A DNA stretch of 64,000 nucleotides from Tuctoria greenei (lineage: Eukaryota > Streptophyta > Magnoliopsida > Poales > Poaceae), in assembly GCA_036927565.1 (NCBI GenBank), contig JAYESD010000002.1:80289735-80353734 (forward strand). The letters run 5' to 3'. The position numbers and the translations under genes are program-made. Positions 44,961-55,957 of the stretch are shown here, one piece after another. A model generated the notes under the pieces. The model ran no database searches. It had not been told where the DNA came from and saw nothing but the letters and a program-made list of their open reading frames with translations. Positions within the stretch are counted from its first letter, which is position 1; the number at the start of each line of letters is the position of its first letter.

Positions 44961-47900
44961 CTAATTGTTGTTGGAGTTGCGGTGAAACCACGCGGTGACT
45001 TGCTTGGCAGCGTCCTGCACGTTGGCTCTGGCAGCTTCCTCCATCTCTTCGACGTGCCCTTCAACTACCGGAGCTAGTGAGATAGAGGGGTCACAACTGC
45101 GGAAGAAAGTTAGCACATATTCTGCTACTTACATGGCCAGGTTCCTTCCCTCTGTCTCAAGCTGGTCGCTGAAGACGACTTCCAGCAATCCTAGCTTGGT
45201 CCTGGTGGAGTTCAGAGCTGTGAGAGCTTAATGAACTTTTGGCTATGAGTCGCTCGGCTGGACCGGACTGAACCTCAGAGGTACCGGTGCATTTTCCGCA
45301 TGCCCCAAGAAGTCCCAAATATGTCGGTCTTCTATCCTCCGCGTGGCATGCAACTCCACCAGAGACTTATTGGCGGTCTTCAGCTTTGAGATCCCCCCTT
45401 TGAGAACTGTTCGACCTCCTTGGCATGCTGCTACATTCGCTTAGCTAGCTGCCTTTATTAGTCCGCAACTTATTTCTCGCGAAGAGTCAGGTGATCCTTC
45501 ATCGCTGTCAAGATCTTCGCCTCTGACTTCATCTCATCCTCCTTGGCACAGACAGCAAGCTCTCACTTGTTGACTTCCTGTCCCGCCTGCCATACTTGCT
45601 TTTTCTCCTCTTCGGAGCAGGAGATAAACAGATCAACACGGAGAGCTAAATCATTCTCTCCGCGCTCTAGCTTCTAAGAGATCTCTGCATCTCTCCTTTG
45701 GAGCTCCCGCTCCTTATTACCAGCCGCCTCTTGGCATTGGAGGAGCTCCTCCTTCAACTTATTCAAAGACTCGAAACGGGCATTTGCTAAGTCATTGGCA
45801 GCCACCGATTTGTCATAAACCTGACGAGTCTTCTTGTCCAGCGCTTTCACGACATCTTGTTTGTCTTCCAACATCTCGTCTAGGCGCTGCAGTCGTACCC
45901 ACTCACTTGCGAGGCGGTCCCTCTCGTCGGTTGAGCGGGTCTGCGTCAGCTTTGTCTTGAAAATTAGAAGCTTCTACCACCACCTCAGTGTTTCCCGCTC
46001 TGCCTCTAGAACATTGCGATCATGGTCGAAGTCGTGTTGCACCTGGCGAAGACTAGAGCAGGAGTATGGAGAGAGAAAAAGGGATCAGCTCCGGACCTTC
46101 CATTGAGTCTGGCGACGCCCCCACCGCATCAAGAACAGTTGTCGGAGCCCATGGCACAAGCATGGACTCCGGCATATCTTCATCAACAACGCTGATTTCT
46201 AGGAGGTCGTCCTCCCTCTGTGCTGATGCTGAGGTAGCATCAGTCGATGCCCTTGGCGCATCCATGGCGTCAGTCGGCAGCTTTATTGTGGCTTCAGATA
46301 CATGCTCAGGTGCCTCCATGGCGTCAAGTGTCAGTTCCGGAACAGCATCGGTTGTTGGCTCCAGCATCGCTGAGGTCCCTGCCGGCAGCTCCAGCGTTAC
46401 CTCAGCATCCATCACTGGCTCTAGAGTTAGCTCTGGCACTGTTGCCAGCTCCAGTGCTGGCGCGACTTCTTCCGCCTGGTCCGGCCCGACCACGGCATCA
46501 CCGGTTGGCGCTAAAGTCATCCTGGCGTCAGTTGACTTTGGTTCCGGTGCAGTATCTGTCGCGGCCTCAGAAGGAGCCACAACATCAACTGACGCGTCAG
46601 CTGGCCTGGTATCTTCAACCCGCGATGCTGGCCTGACCTGCTCGTGGCGCCCGAGCAACAACTGGCCTCGAACCTTTGGAAACGGAGGAATCAGCAATAA
46701 GTAATAAATGAAAAAGAAGACAAGTTCCCAATGTTACTTCGTACCTGGGGGCTCAGCAGCTCCAGTCGACGCAAAATTTCTTCCTTGGGCGGTCGAAGTC
46801 ATTTAATCCCACCGTCCCCGGTGATGCAGATGGTCTAGACTTCACCCCGGGAGTCCCCGAAGTAGACAACAGCTTCCCAACCACCGAAACCTTCAGAGCA
46901 TACGTCCCATCTTCTGCTGCCGTAGTCACCAAAGATGGATTCTTTCCGGACCCGATGCCCACCGTTGGCACCGGGGCTGAAGCTGAAGACTTTCCAGACC
47001 CGGTGCCCGCCATTGGCACTGAGATCGAAGATGAAGATTTTCTGGACCCGGTGCTCGCCTTGGACGCCGGGGCCGAAGCTAAAGTCGTGGGAGGTACTAC
47101 CACCATAGACTTTAATGTTGGGTGAGGCACCTACGATGACACTGCTTCTGTCGGAGCTGGCCTGGCAGAGCTAGCATCAACTCGCTTCAGCTTCCTCTTC
47201 CTGCTGGAGGAATCGACAAGCTGCTTCCCCTTGCTCCAACTTGAGTCAGACCTCTTCTGCTGACTAGGGCCCGAAGCTATGGAGATGATAATTCCTCTGG
47301 AGGCATCACCGTTCTGTCGCACAGCTATGCCAGTATCGTTGAGGGTCGGCATTTTTTTTAGCAGCTTCCTCTTTATCTCCAGCACAACAAACACTAGCAA
47401 GAGCTATGATGGAGGCATGAGGTCATCTTTGGAGATGGAACCACTGTACAGCTTCGCCAGACTGAACAGTAGATCCTTCTCGTCCAAGTCAGTTCCCAGG
47501 CCAACCACAATCCGGTTGAAGTCCATCTCTTCACTATATGCCCAGGCTGGAAACTCCCTCTACTTAAGAGGAGCCCAGCCTCGAGACAAGAAGTCATCAA
47601 GCACCATGAGTGAAGTCAAGCATCCTGCAGCCACATGTCGAATCCTCGTGAGCACCGGGTTGTACTCCATCGATAGGTCCGAAATGATCTCCCAGAAATT
47701 GGTGTCTGTGGTGGGAAGTTCGGTCGGTACCTCCAAGCGGTCATGCTAGTTCGTCCGGATTATCACCCAATCGCTCTTTCAGGTCTCCCACTTCCCAAAG
47801 GAGAAGGAGCTGATATACTTGTATGGAGCATTCTTCGCCTCACGAAGTAGTAACCTCTGATGAGGCCGGTACCTTTCCCAATCGGTCGTAGGGTGAAGAA

Positions 47901-48240
47901 GGTCTTGAACAGCGACACGCAGGGCCTCACGCAGATCCACATCTAACACAAGTGGACGAAGATCACCACCAGCAGGATTGAGTGAGGGTTGAGGTGTTGG
48001 AGTTGAACTTTGTACACCTCCAGCAGCATTACCAAGAAGGAGGAAACTGGCAGGACTAACCTGACCATGGCATACGCCGTGAAGAAGACTATGTCACTCG
48101 AGATTTTCTTTGTGAAGGGAAGACTCCCGCAGCGCATCGCGGTTGTCAAAGGAAGGGATTTGCTAGCCCACCAACTTCCAGACTCTCACAATGTCCCTCT
48201 TGCTCACAATCTTGGAGGGGAGAAGACCGGGTTCCATGGC
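44961..48240 (-). pseudogene. Antisense extra ORF of the gypsy element (putative gypsy-type transposon protein)
   Basis: It reads on the minus strand. The N-terminal part near 48237-47945 (MEPGLLPSKIVSKRD, then LPFTKKISSDIVFFTAYAM and LHHLNP-like LQHLNPHSILLVVIFVHLC) resembles the domain named putative gypsy type transposon (Transposase_28). The middle has REFPAWAYSEEMDFNR and VGLGTDLDEKDLLFSLAKLY. A basic linker, Ser/Pro/Ala-rich low complexity (47130-46050) and a coiled coil (45874-45674) follow, and the frame ends in RNSNNN and TAG at 44961. There are many stops and frameshifts. Its function in the family is unknown. Confidence 0.75.
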
Positions 48241-48753
48241 TGCGAGTGGAACAGATCGGAAAGCACAAGCACAATGTTGAGAAGAAAGCGGAGAGTTCTA
48301 TGCACAAGGAAATAGATTGGAACGTAAGAGTTCCTTCTTTGCTTCATTACCCTCTGTGACGCTTAGAAGGTAATTGCACGCGGACCATGATTACCCACCG
48401 CATAGTTATCTCGTCTATGACAAGGGGGCCCAGGTCCACTTTGCCAAAAAAAATGCACCAGGTGAACCGTTGTCATGATGAGAAGTTGGAGCGTATGGAA
48501 GGAAGGCCTGACAAGGCTACAAAGATTGCTCTGCGAATCAATACAAAAATTGTATTGAGAACCGACAATCTTCAAGATGTGGGATCCGCACACCGCGTAT
48601 CACCTGTCAAATCAAGAAGGGCCACGTAGCGGTGGCATAGGAACGTGCCGTCGTTTCAAGCGCACAAGTGAAAAGTTGAAGCAGCAACGCGAGAAGTGAT
48701 GGTGGCCCCACCTACGGGATCAAAACCTCCCCCGAGGTGGGCCCAAGGGCCAC
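48241..48753. other. Non-coding stretch between antisense ORF and 3' LTR
   Basis: This is the upstream region of the antisense ORF and the end of the element body. The last bases before the LTR (GAGGTGGGCCCAAGGGCCAC) are purine-biased and may be the polypurine tract. No other feature was seen. Confidence 0.5.
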
Positions 48754-48840
48754 TGTCGGTACCCTGTGGACCAGGTACCCTCGCGTACCAGAAGAAGAAG
48801 CACGGAGTCCAACTTTATAGGACAGAAGACCTTTGGAGGA

Positions 48841-49235
48841 CCGCATGTCCCGTAGTGTCAGGCATGCCTCCCTCTTAAGGGTGGCTTCGGTGCTACCACG
48901 TGTCTCGCGGTGCCGAACCTGCCCCCCTCCTAAGGGTGGCTCCGGTGTTGCCACGTGTCCTGCGACACCAGACCTGCTTCTCTGCTAAGGGTAGCTCTAA
49001 TACTACCACGTGCCCCGTGGCGCTGGACCTGCCTCCTTTCTAAGGATGGCTCTGGTGCTGCCATGTGTCCTGCGGCACGGGACTTGCTTCCTTGCTAAGG
49101 GAAGCTCCGGTGCTTCCACGTGTCTTGTGGCGCTGAACCTGCCTCCTTTCTAAAGATGGCTCTGGTGCTGCCACGTGTCCCGCAGCTCCTAACCTGCCTC
49201 CCTGCTAAGGATGGCTCTGGAGCTGCCAAGTATCG
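48841..49235 (+). repeat. 55 bp tandem array with CCACGTGTC core
   Basis: The box CCACGTGTC or a close variant begins at 48896, 48951, 49006, 49061, 49116, 49171 and (degraded) 49226, a spacing of exactly 55 bp each time. Each unit also has CTAAGGNTGGCTC and CCTGCCTCC parts. The ORFs translated here are produced by the repeat. Confidence 0.9.
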
Positions 49236-49676
49236 GATCCTACCTCTCCAACAGGAAGGACTTCGAGATCTAAAAGTGGCGTGGACATTCAAGTGGCTAT
49301 AAAGCAGTCGTTACAAGACTCGGTTAGCGCATCATTAATTCTGCATTAATGACGCACAATCAAAGGTTCTTCAAGCGTGGTAATGTTGCCATCAAGGCAC
49401 GTTATTACACAAATAAACCGCTATTAAGCGTGTAGATCGTGTACAAGGTGCTTAATAGCCCGAGGCTACCTGTCGGGCCTCGGCTTTGCTGTAACAACCA
49501 AACCTTGGCATATAAAAGGTATGCTCTGTGCGATTGAAAGACAACTCAATTCATATGATCTCTGACATACGCTACACGCTCAAGCATACAACACACCCCC
49601 GTGGAGTAGGGTATTACGCTCACGTGGTCCGAACCACATAAAAATATATGTGTTACCTCTGTTCTTGAGTTCTTCA

Positions 49677-52541
49677 CACTACAAGAAACGAGGAATAGGT
49701 CGTCGGGTTTTTTAGAGCCGTCGAGGCTGATGTATATAGCTGACTTATGGCTGTCAGTTTAGAGGGACCGACACATCTAACTTATAACCGTCAGCTGGCC
49801 TGGCTAAACCGATGCATATAACTTATAACCGTCGTCGGCCTGGATAAACCGATGATGTATTAGAGTCGTCGGCCAAATCGACAAAACCGACGACTCAAAT
49901 AAAGCCATCGGCCAGGACGTCGACGGTCATACTCGTGGGCCCGCTAGAGGATCGACTTCGCGCCCGCGTGTCCTCAAAACCCTATTCGGTTTTCAAATCC
50001 TCCTGCCCAGCCCTGCCTCACACCGCTGCCTCCCACCTCCCGCCGAGCCCTGCCTCACGCTGTTGCTGCCTTGCCGTTGCTGCCTCCCGCCGTCGAGCCC
50101 CGCCTCCCGAGCTCTGAGCCCCGGCCTCCCGCCTCCCGCTGAGCCCTGCCTCACGCCGTCGCCGCCTCCCGCCTCTCGAGCTCCGAGCCCCGGCCTCCCG
50201 CCTCCCATCACCGTCTCCCGCCTCCCGAGCGTCGAGCCTGCCTCCCGCCTCTCGAGCGATGCCTCCTGCCACCCAAGCCCTGTCTCTCGAGCCGGCCTCC
50301 CACCACCCGAGCGCTGCCGCCTCCCAACCTCCCGAGCGTCGAACGCGCCTTCCGCCTCCTGAGGCTCGGCCTCCCGAGCAGCGATGCCTCTCGTCTCCGA
50401 GCCCCGTCAGAGAGGTTAAGGTAATCCCGGTTGTTACTTGTTACTTTTTTCCGTTCATCATTTACAAGTTAATTAATGATTGATTATGATGATTACTTGT
50501 TGATATTGTCCCACTAATATGATTATGTGAGCTTGGTTAATTGTATATGCGAGTTGAATGTATATGCAAGTTAAATGTATATGCAAGTTGATATTGTCAC
50601 ACGAATATGAATACTTCACGCTAATATATATATGTCACACTAATATTCACACAATGCAAGTTGAATTAGCAATAGTTAATGTGTAAATATAAGCTTCATT
50701 GTAATTTGATAATTTAACTTGTAATAATTTCAGGTGTAATAATTGAACTTATACATTACGCGACTTTGAATGTTTAGTTCGAAGATTTTGTATGTTGATT
50801 AATGTATTATGGCGTACGTGCGTTAGTGCATGTTATGCTTCAACCCGACACAGCAAGCATTAAATGAATGTCGATTCACCACACTTGTATTTTTTGTAGA
50901 CTTGGGTTGGGCGACGGGTACGTGGAGCGCGATACTTATGCTAGACGACGATAGTCGTTCACTACCAGTTCTAGTCGTTCCCAACAGGTGACTGTGGAGA
51001 ATGAGAAATTAAAAGAAGAAGTGAGACGCATCAGGGAGCAGATACAACAGATGCAATATCTCTATATGGCACAGGTACATGTAATATTAACAATTGAGCA
51101 ATTCATTCAATTCCAATATAATTGTGTTTAAAATCTCACAAATAAATTGATTGATGCAGTTTTTGTCTCATCGCAACACTGCTACTCAGTTCGCTATGCC
51201 ATCCCAGTTCGACACGATGTCGCAGGTACACTTGCCAGTGTTAAGCTAATTAACTAAATATTTTGACTTGATGCAGTTCCCCGGTTCTCAGTTCGGTGTG
51301 CCTCGTCCCACCCAGCCAGGACTTCAGATTGACTCCTCATCACAGGTATAACAGGTCTTATTAGTTCGACTTATAATACAAAATTGTAACCATATATTCT
51401 GCAACTATACATGTCATAGGGTTTCCAAAGTGGTCAGCCATATGTTCCACAACCTCAACGATTCATGGTGATGTTGGCCAGAACTTGATTTCAACCTTAT
51501 CCACTTGTTTTCCCACCGATGTCATTCACTCCGGAGCAACCTCAACCATCAACATCTCGAGCCATAGCGGTATGACTTCTCAATCATTAGTTATCCTGAA
51601 AAAATTGAAGACATTCATTTTCATATGGTTTGTAAGACATAAATCAATTATCACACAATTTTGGAGTAATTGAGATGTTTTTTGCAAGGTTCCCGTCAAG
51701 TAACACCTGACGGTTATGATGGTTTTCTCAATTTGAATGCCGGAGGTGCGAGTGGCGGAGGTTTAAACAGTGACACAGATTGATTCAATGTCATTTCTAT
51801 TGTGATTTCTTTCATACTTAACTATGTCGTTTGCATTGTGCTTTTGTGTTCACAACTTAATGTTTGTTATGAACTATGTGATCTGCTGTCTTTGTATGAA
51901 ATTGTTGCTGCTGTATAAAATGTGGAACTGTTGTGTGCCTGTATGCTGTGTGACTCTCTTTGTATGAAATTTGCTGTATAAAATTTGCCTGTGTGCTGTC
52001 TCTTTCTGCGCTTGGATGCTGCTGTATAAAATGTGAGGTGTTGTCTGTTTCTATCATGGCGATGCTGCTGTATAAAATGTGGAGGCTCACCAATCTGGGA
52101 GAGAGCGCGAGCAGCATCGTTTTAAAAAAAAAAATACAACTATGTCCGTCGGTTTAATAAACCACCGACGGCTATAAATGTAAAACTGATGGGTTGCCCT
52201 CAGTAATCGACGGTCGTAATGGCCATAAAGACGTTGGTTGCGCCCCGAAGCCGACGGTCATAAGGCCTATGACCGTCGGGTTATGTGGGACCCAACGGCT
52301 ACATCCGCTTAAATGCGACGGGGCCCTAGCCGACGGTCATAACTGCGAAAATGGACTACGAGCGACGGTGCCCACGAACTGACGGTTTTAAATGTTAGAA
52401 CTGTCGGACCCGACGGCTCTAGTTGATAAATACGTCGAATAAAGACCGTCGGCTTCCCGACGTTTTTAAATTAGATGTGTCGGCTACTGTAGCCAACTGA
52501 CGGCCATATGGCCGACGGCCTATTAATCGATTCCTGTAGTG
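49677..52541. mobile_element. CACTA transposon inserted in the gypsy LTR
   Basis: The left end is CACTACAAGAAACG and the right end, reversed, CACTACAGGAATCG. The 3 bp duplication tca lies at 49674-49676 and 52542-52544. Subterminal regions are full of short CGACGGTCATAA-like repeats in both orientations (49695-49935 and 52140-52520). At 2865 bp with no long ORF it is non-autonomous. 49960-50430 is C-rich low-complexity DNA, and 50900-51790 may hold exons of a CACTA protein. Confidence 0.93.
50950..51785 (+). pseudogene. Possible remnant of a CACTA accessory protein (TNPA/PTTA-like C-terminus)
   Basis: Short open blocks separated by intron-like AT-rich DNA are visible: VENEKLKEEVRRIREQI (coiled coil, near 50995), then FAMPSQFDTMSQ, FPGSQFGVPRPTQPG and GFQSGQPYVPQPQ. 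Each block ends at a CAGGTA-like boundary. Coiled coils followed by Gln/Pro-rich exons occur at the C-terminus of plant CACTA accessory proteins. No TNP2 transposase is present. This is a tentative reading. Confidence 0.4.
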
Positions 52542-52754
52542 TCAAGTTACACCTCTCATAAAAAAAGAACCTCTAGGGAATACTTCTTAGTAGTACCAAA
52601 GAAAGTGTTGATTGCACACTTCGATATGCGCCCATGACTCTCTTTGTAGATTACCCACATTTACTATTATAAAATGCAAGACATGAATAGTTCTACTCAG
52701 AATACTTAACCATTAATCTAAACTCCATTTTACATCATGGACCTAGCTAGGTAC

Positions 52755-52965
52755 CGTTAGAACGCGGCCCAGCCCGTCACGCAGACAGACCCCTACCGTC
52801 AGCCCAGGTCGCAACGAGTCTGCTACGCAAACAGGCCCAACCGGAGCCTCAACTAAAGTTCTGAGCCACCTCAACCCAAAAGACTAGCCTAATAGGTGAG
52901 GTTTCCTCCACATTATATGTTGGGATCCCCCGTCATCAATATCCGATGTGGGATTAAACCTAACA
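52755..52965 (-). repeat. 3' LTR of the TRIM
   Basis: It is 211 bp long and preceded on the minus strand by the polypurine tract. It keeps the CCCACATCGG stretch found in many TRIM LTRs. Confidence 0.92.
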
Positions 52966-53149
52966 ATCTCCCACTTCATCACACATTGGGTGGTCCTACT
53001 CTCCTTCACACTCGGGTGGACATTACTCCGGCGGCCCGATTTCGTGTGGCCCAAGAGATATCTACGACAGTCTGATATTCGTGTGTGTCCCGGGAGACGT
53101 TACAGGTTATCCGTGTGTGGCCCGGGAGACGTTACAGGTTTTCGACCTT

Positions 53150-53161
53150 GCTCTGATACCA
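53150..53161 (-). other. Primer-binding site of the TRIM
   Basis: TGGTATCAGAGC on the minus strand, two bases from the 5' LTR. Confidence 0.9.
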
Positions 53162-53163
53162 CT

Positions 53164-53374
53164 TGTTAGAACGCGGCCCGACCCGTCACGCAGACGGGCT
53201 CCTGTTGTCAGTCCAGGTCGCAACGGGTCTGCTACGCAAACAGACCCAATCGGAGCCCCAACTAAGGTTTTGAGTCACCTCAATCCAAAAGACTAGTCTG
53301 ATAGGTAAAGTTCCCTCCATCTTATATGTTGGACTCCTCCATCATCAATATCTGATGTCAGATTAAACCTAATA
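53164..53374 (-). repeat. 5' LTR of the TRIM
   Basis: It is 211 bp long and the one next to the primer-binding site. Confidence 0.92.
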
Positions 53375-53379
53375 GGTAC

Positions 53380-54071
53380 CTGCATTGTTCCGGTGGGGAT
53401 CGATCGACCAGCACGAGGGGGGCATCTTTTGATCTGTCATGTTTCTTAATTCTACAGGAGTATGCTGCCGGTCCTCCTTCAGTCCTTATCATCGATTGAT
53501 CGAGCATCTAAAAGCATCTCTAACGCACGGGTAGAAAATTTGATAGTATTATCATTGGGTAGGATGGGTACGTTTTGATGCGCTCGTTGAACCATCGTCT
53601 CCGGTGATGTAGGAGGAGCGTGCGCATAACTGCCACGGTTCAAAATCCGATGGGGGAATGACCCGTTTTCGTGGTTGAACGCCATGGATTTTGGATCAAG
53701 GGGATCTAAAAAAGATATAGAGCGTTGAGTTTCTATTCTGTCGCATCAAGCTCTCCTTGCTGCAGCTGCCGCCGGCCCTGTTTCCCTGATCCGCTTGCTC
53801 GTGTCATGGTGCCCCAGCTACATCCCGCGTCCATGGGGCGATGCACCTCTGAAAAGTGGTTGGGAAAAAAAGAACTTGATGGAAACTAAGTCTAAAACGA
53901 AGGAATGTGATCCTTTTCAAAAGAACCGAAGGAATGTGACCAATTTAATCAATGATAGCACAGATGAACTACTCATAACGAATAGTTACTGAAGCCTGAC
54001 AAACTCATAGTGAATAACTAATCTAAGACGGGTTAAGTTTTGTATAATCATTTACTTTTTGGAACAGTAAC
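53380..54071. other. Low-copy DNA with no recognised gene
   Basis: The first clearly non-transposon stretch of the window. No long ORF, RNA gene or element end was recognised. Confidence 0.5.
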
Positions 54072-54144
54072 GGGGATGTAGCTCAGATGGTAGAGCGCTC
54101 GCTTAGCATGCGAGAGGTACGGGGATCGATACCCCGCATCTCCA
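54072..54144 (+). tRNA. trnA-AGC: tRNA-Ala (AGC)
   Basis: This is a 73 nt gene without intron. The acceptor stem GGGGATG pairs with CATCTCC and includes the G3-U70 pair that marks alanine tRNAs. The D arm is GCTC-AGATGGTA-GAGC. The anticodon stem CTCGC/GCGAG holds the loop TTAGCAT with anticodon AGC, and the T arm is CGGGG/CCCCG. T-rich runs from 54164 can serve as the RNA polymerase III terminator. All stems are intact, so this should be a functional nuclear tRNA gene. Confidence 0.97.
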
Positions 54145-54338
54145 TATTATCTTTCGAGCTTTTCCTTTTTACCGACATGCACTCGCCGCCAGTTGCTCGT
54201 CCTTTCTTATTCGCTCCAGCGTTTGAGTGGGCCTGTCGGCCCAACAGTGCCCAATGCCATGACCAAACCTGAAAAAGGTAGTAACAAGGAGTCCAACAAC
54301 CAAGCTAGGTTAGCGACAGTAGCAAAGAAGTACTGCAC

Positions 54339-54405
54339 TTCAATTTTTGTTTTTTGAAAGGAAGAACAGGTACTTCAATTTTTGTATAAAAGGAAGAACA
54401 GGTAC
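54339..54405 (+). repeat. Short tandem duplication (~33 bp unit)
   Basis: ACTTCAATTTTTGT followed by AAAGGAAGAACAGGTAC occurs twice in a row with small differences. Confidence 0.7.
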
Positions 54406-54660
54406 ATCATCATCACGTGATGTGGATACGCGTCACGCGCTTCGAATCGGGAAAAGTGGGGCTCCGGCCTTGCTCACTTTGGGGTGGCAAACTGGCACAC
54501 CATATGAAAACCGAGCTGGCCTGGCCACGATCAGAGCAGGCTTGATGGGCCAAGCAGTTGTGAATTCTTTCTGGAGGCAGGCTAATGTTCGTAATATGAA
54601 CCCTCGTAATCTGAACCCGCAGAAGAAGGCCCAAGTACCGATGCCAGGACCATGCCATCG

Positions 54661-54998
54661 ATGTTTTAATAAGTTTCATAATCGAAGGGCAGCAACGCTA
54701 AATTTTCCTTCTATAAGCTTTGATTTATGAATACCATAAGTATTCCAGCATAAAAAGGGAAGTGTATGAGATACAATCACCGTACTGCTGCAACCTTACG
54801 AACACCTGCTCAAGTCCACACGATCTTCAATGTTTTACTAAGTTTCATAACCGAAGGGCAACAACGCTAAATTTTCCAAGTATAAGGTTGATTTATGTAT
54901 ACCATAAGTATTCCAGCATAAAAAGGGAAGTGTATGAGATAGAATCAATGTTTCGCGGCGAATGTACAAACACTGTTCAAGTCCACACTATCTTCATT
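54661..54998 (+). repeat. 169 bp tandem duplication
   Basis: The block starting ATGTTTTAATAAGTTTC at 54661 is repeated from 54830 with about nine tenths identity by eye. Both units contain TTCCAGCATAAAAAGGGAAG and CAAGTCCACAC. No coding frame is conserved between copies. Confidence 0.88.
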
Positions 54999-54999
54999 C

Positions 55000-55957
55000 C
55001 GAGGTAACTACATTATTTTTACTTAGCCCCACGTGTCCACGCTTTTTTTAGATTTATCTCCGTTGAGTTGACTGTAGAATTGAAAATTGTGTGATCTTAG
55101 TCAGCTTCTTGCACGATTGCATCCGTACCGTTCCTAAAAACTTATCACTTTGTAATTCAAAAATGAACTACAAAGCGACAAATTTTTGTAGACAGAGAAG
55201 TACATCTTAGTCGCTCTCCACTCAAAATGATACAGTAGCAAACTTATTTGATTTCATGCATGATTGCCTAAGGACTACACTAGACCGAAATTCTGCCATC
55301 ACGAACAAACACCTTGAAAAATGGAAGCAGGTGTGGCCAATGACAGCACAGTGAGTAGACATAGGAACATGGACTAAAACAGTAATTAATTGAGAAATGC
55401 TTGCCTGATTTCTAAAAAAAAATTCAGCGACGTCATCCACCGTTGGATCGCTTTAGGATTCGTGCAACATCTTATATTCCTTCTCAACCCTACTGTCTCC
55501 TCCCGATTCATATCGAGGCTGAGCGAGGTACCGGCCGCGCGATGGGCGGTGGGGTGCCGGCGGCGACTACCAACGGCGGATCTTGACGTCGACTGCTCCT
55601 GACATTGAGGTAGCGGGACGGGGAGTCTGCGTCACTGTCGTAGCGGCAGAGGCGCGGCGGACGGCGGCAACTGCATCACAGGAGTCTCGATGGCGCGGTG
55701 GCGTCGCGCCGCCGACAATGCCGGACTAGAAGAAGAAGACAAGTAAGTTTTTTTTGTTTTTTTGTTAGTTTGTAGTTATTAATCATAATTGTAAGGATTA
55801 TGTCACTTGTAAAACAATCGAACGAAAAAAATTTGTGATTGATTAACATATAGATTTAAGGTTTAATGTTAATTACAATATCAAGTGATTAATAGCAGTA
55901 ATTAGCAACTAATGACCCGGTGTCTAAAATTTTCCCCAATTTCAAGCACCGGACAAA
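55000..55957. other. Low-copy DNA, no supported gene
   Basis: A GC-rich patch at 55500-55745 ends with a donor-like AAGTAAGTTTT, which could be an old exon or leader, but no acceptor partner or conserved protein was recognised. The remainder is AT-rich. Confidence 0.45.

Larger units (their letters stand above)
42081..52626 (+). mobile_element. 3' half of a Ty3/gypsy element, Tat-like, with antisense extra ORF
   Basis: The order is RNase H, integrase, spacer, an antisense ORF, 3' LTR (48754-52626, split by a CACTA element). The 5' LTR, gag, protease and RT are missing; the left edge abuts the truncated family A LTR. RNase H before integrase is the gypsy order, and an extra ORF on the opposite strand between pol and the 3' LTR is known from the Tat lineage (for example Grande). 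Confidence 0.85.
48754..52626 (+). repeat. 3' LTR of the gypsy element, split by a CACTA insertion
   Basis: It starts TGTCGGTACCCTG and ends CTTCGATA (final CA changed to TA). The two parts, 48754-49676 and 52545-52626, give ~1005 bp. A solo LTR of the same family at 56602-57422 confirms both ends. A TATA-like CATATAAAAGG is at about 49509. A 55 bp tandem array occupies the upstream part. Confidence 0.88.
52755..53374 (-). mobile_element. TRIM: miniature LTR retrotransposon, 620 bp
   Basis: Two direct repeats of exactly 211 bp (52755-52965 and 53164-53374) flank 198 bp of non-coding DNA. On the minus strand the LTR starts TGTTAGGTTTAATCC and ends GTTCTAACA. The primer site TGGTATCAGAGC follows it, and a polypurine tract GAAGTGGGAGAT precedes the other LTR. 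The 5 bp duplication ggtac lies at 52750-52754 and 53375-53379. The outer ends are each mutated (CG and TA instead of TG and CA). It has no coding capacity. The LTRs differ at roughly one site in eight by eye, so it is old. Confidence 0.93.

Noticed and set aside
49935..50483. Pro/Ser-rich ORFs inside the first CACTA element
   Set aside because: Repetitive C-rich composition gives open frames on both strands; no conserved sequence or start context supports a gene.
52755..53374. Possible Cassandra-type TRIM with a 5S rRNA-like promoter
   Set aside because: No 5S-like A box, intermediate element or C box was seen in the LTRs, so it is called a generic TRIM.
55500..55760. GC-rich exon with a donor-like AAGTAAGT
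   Set aside because: No start context, partner acceptor or recognisable protein was found in any frame.
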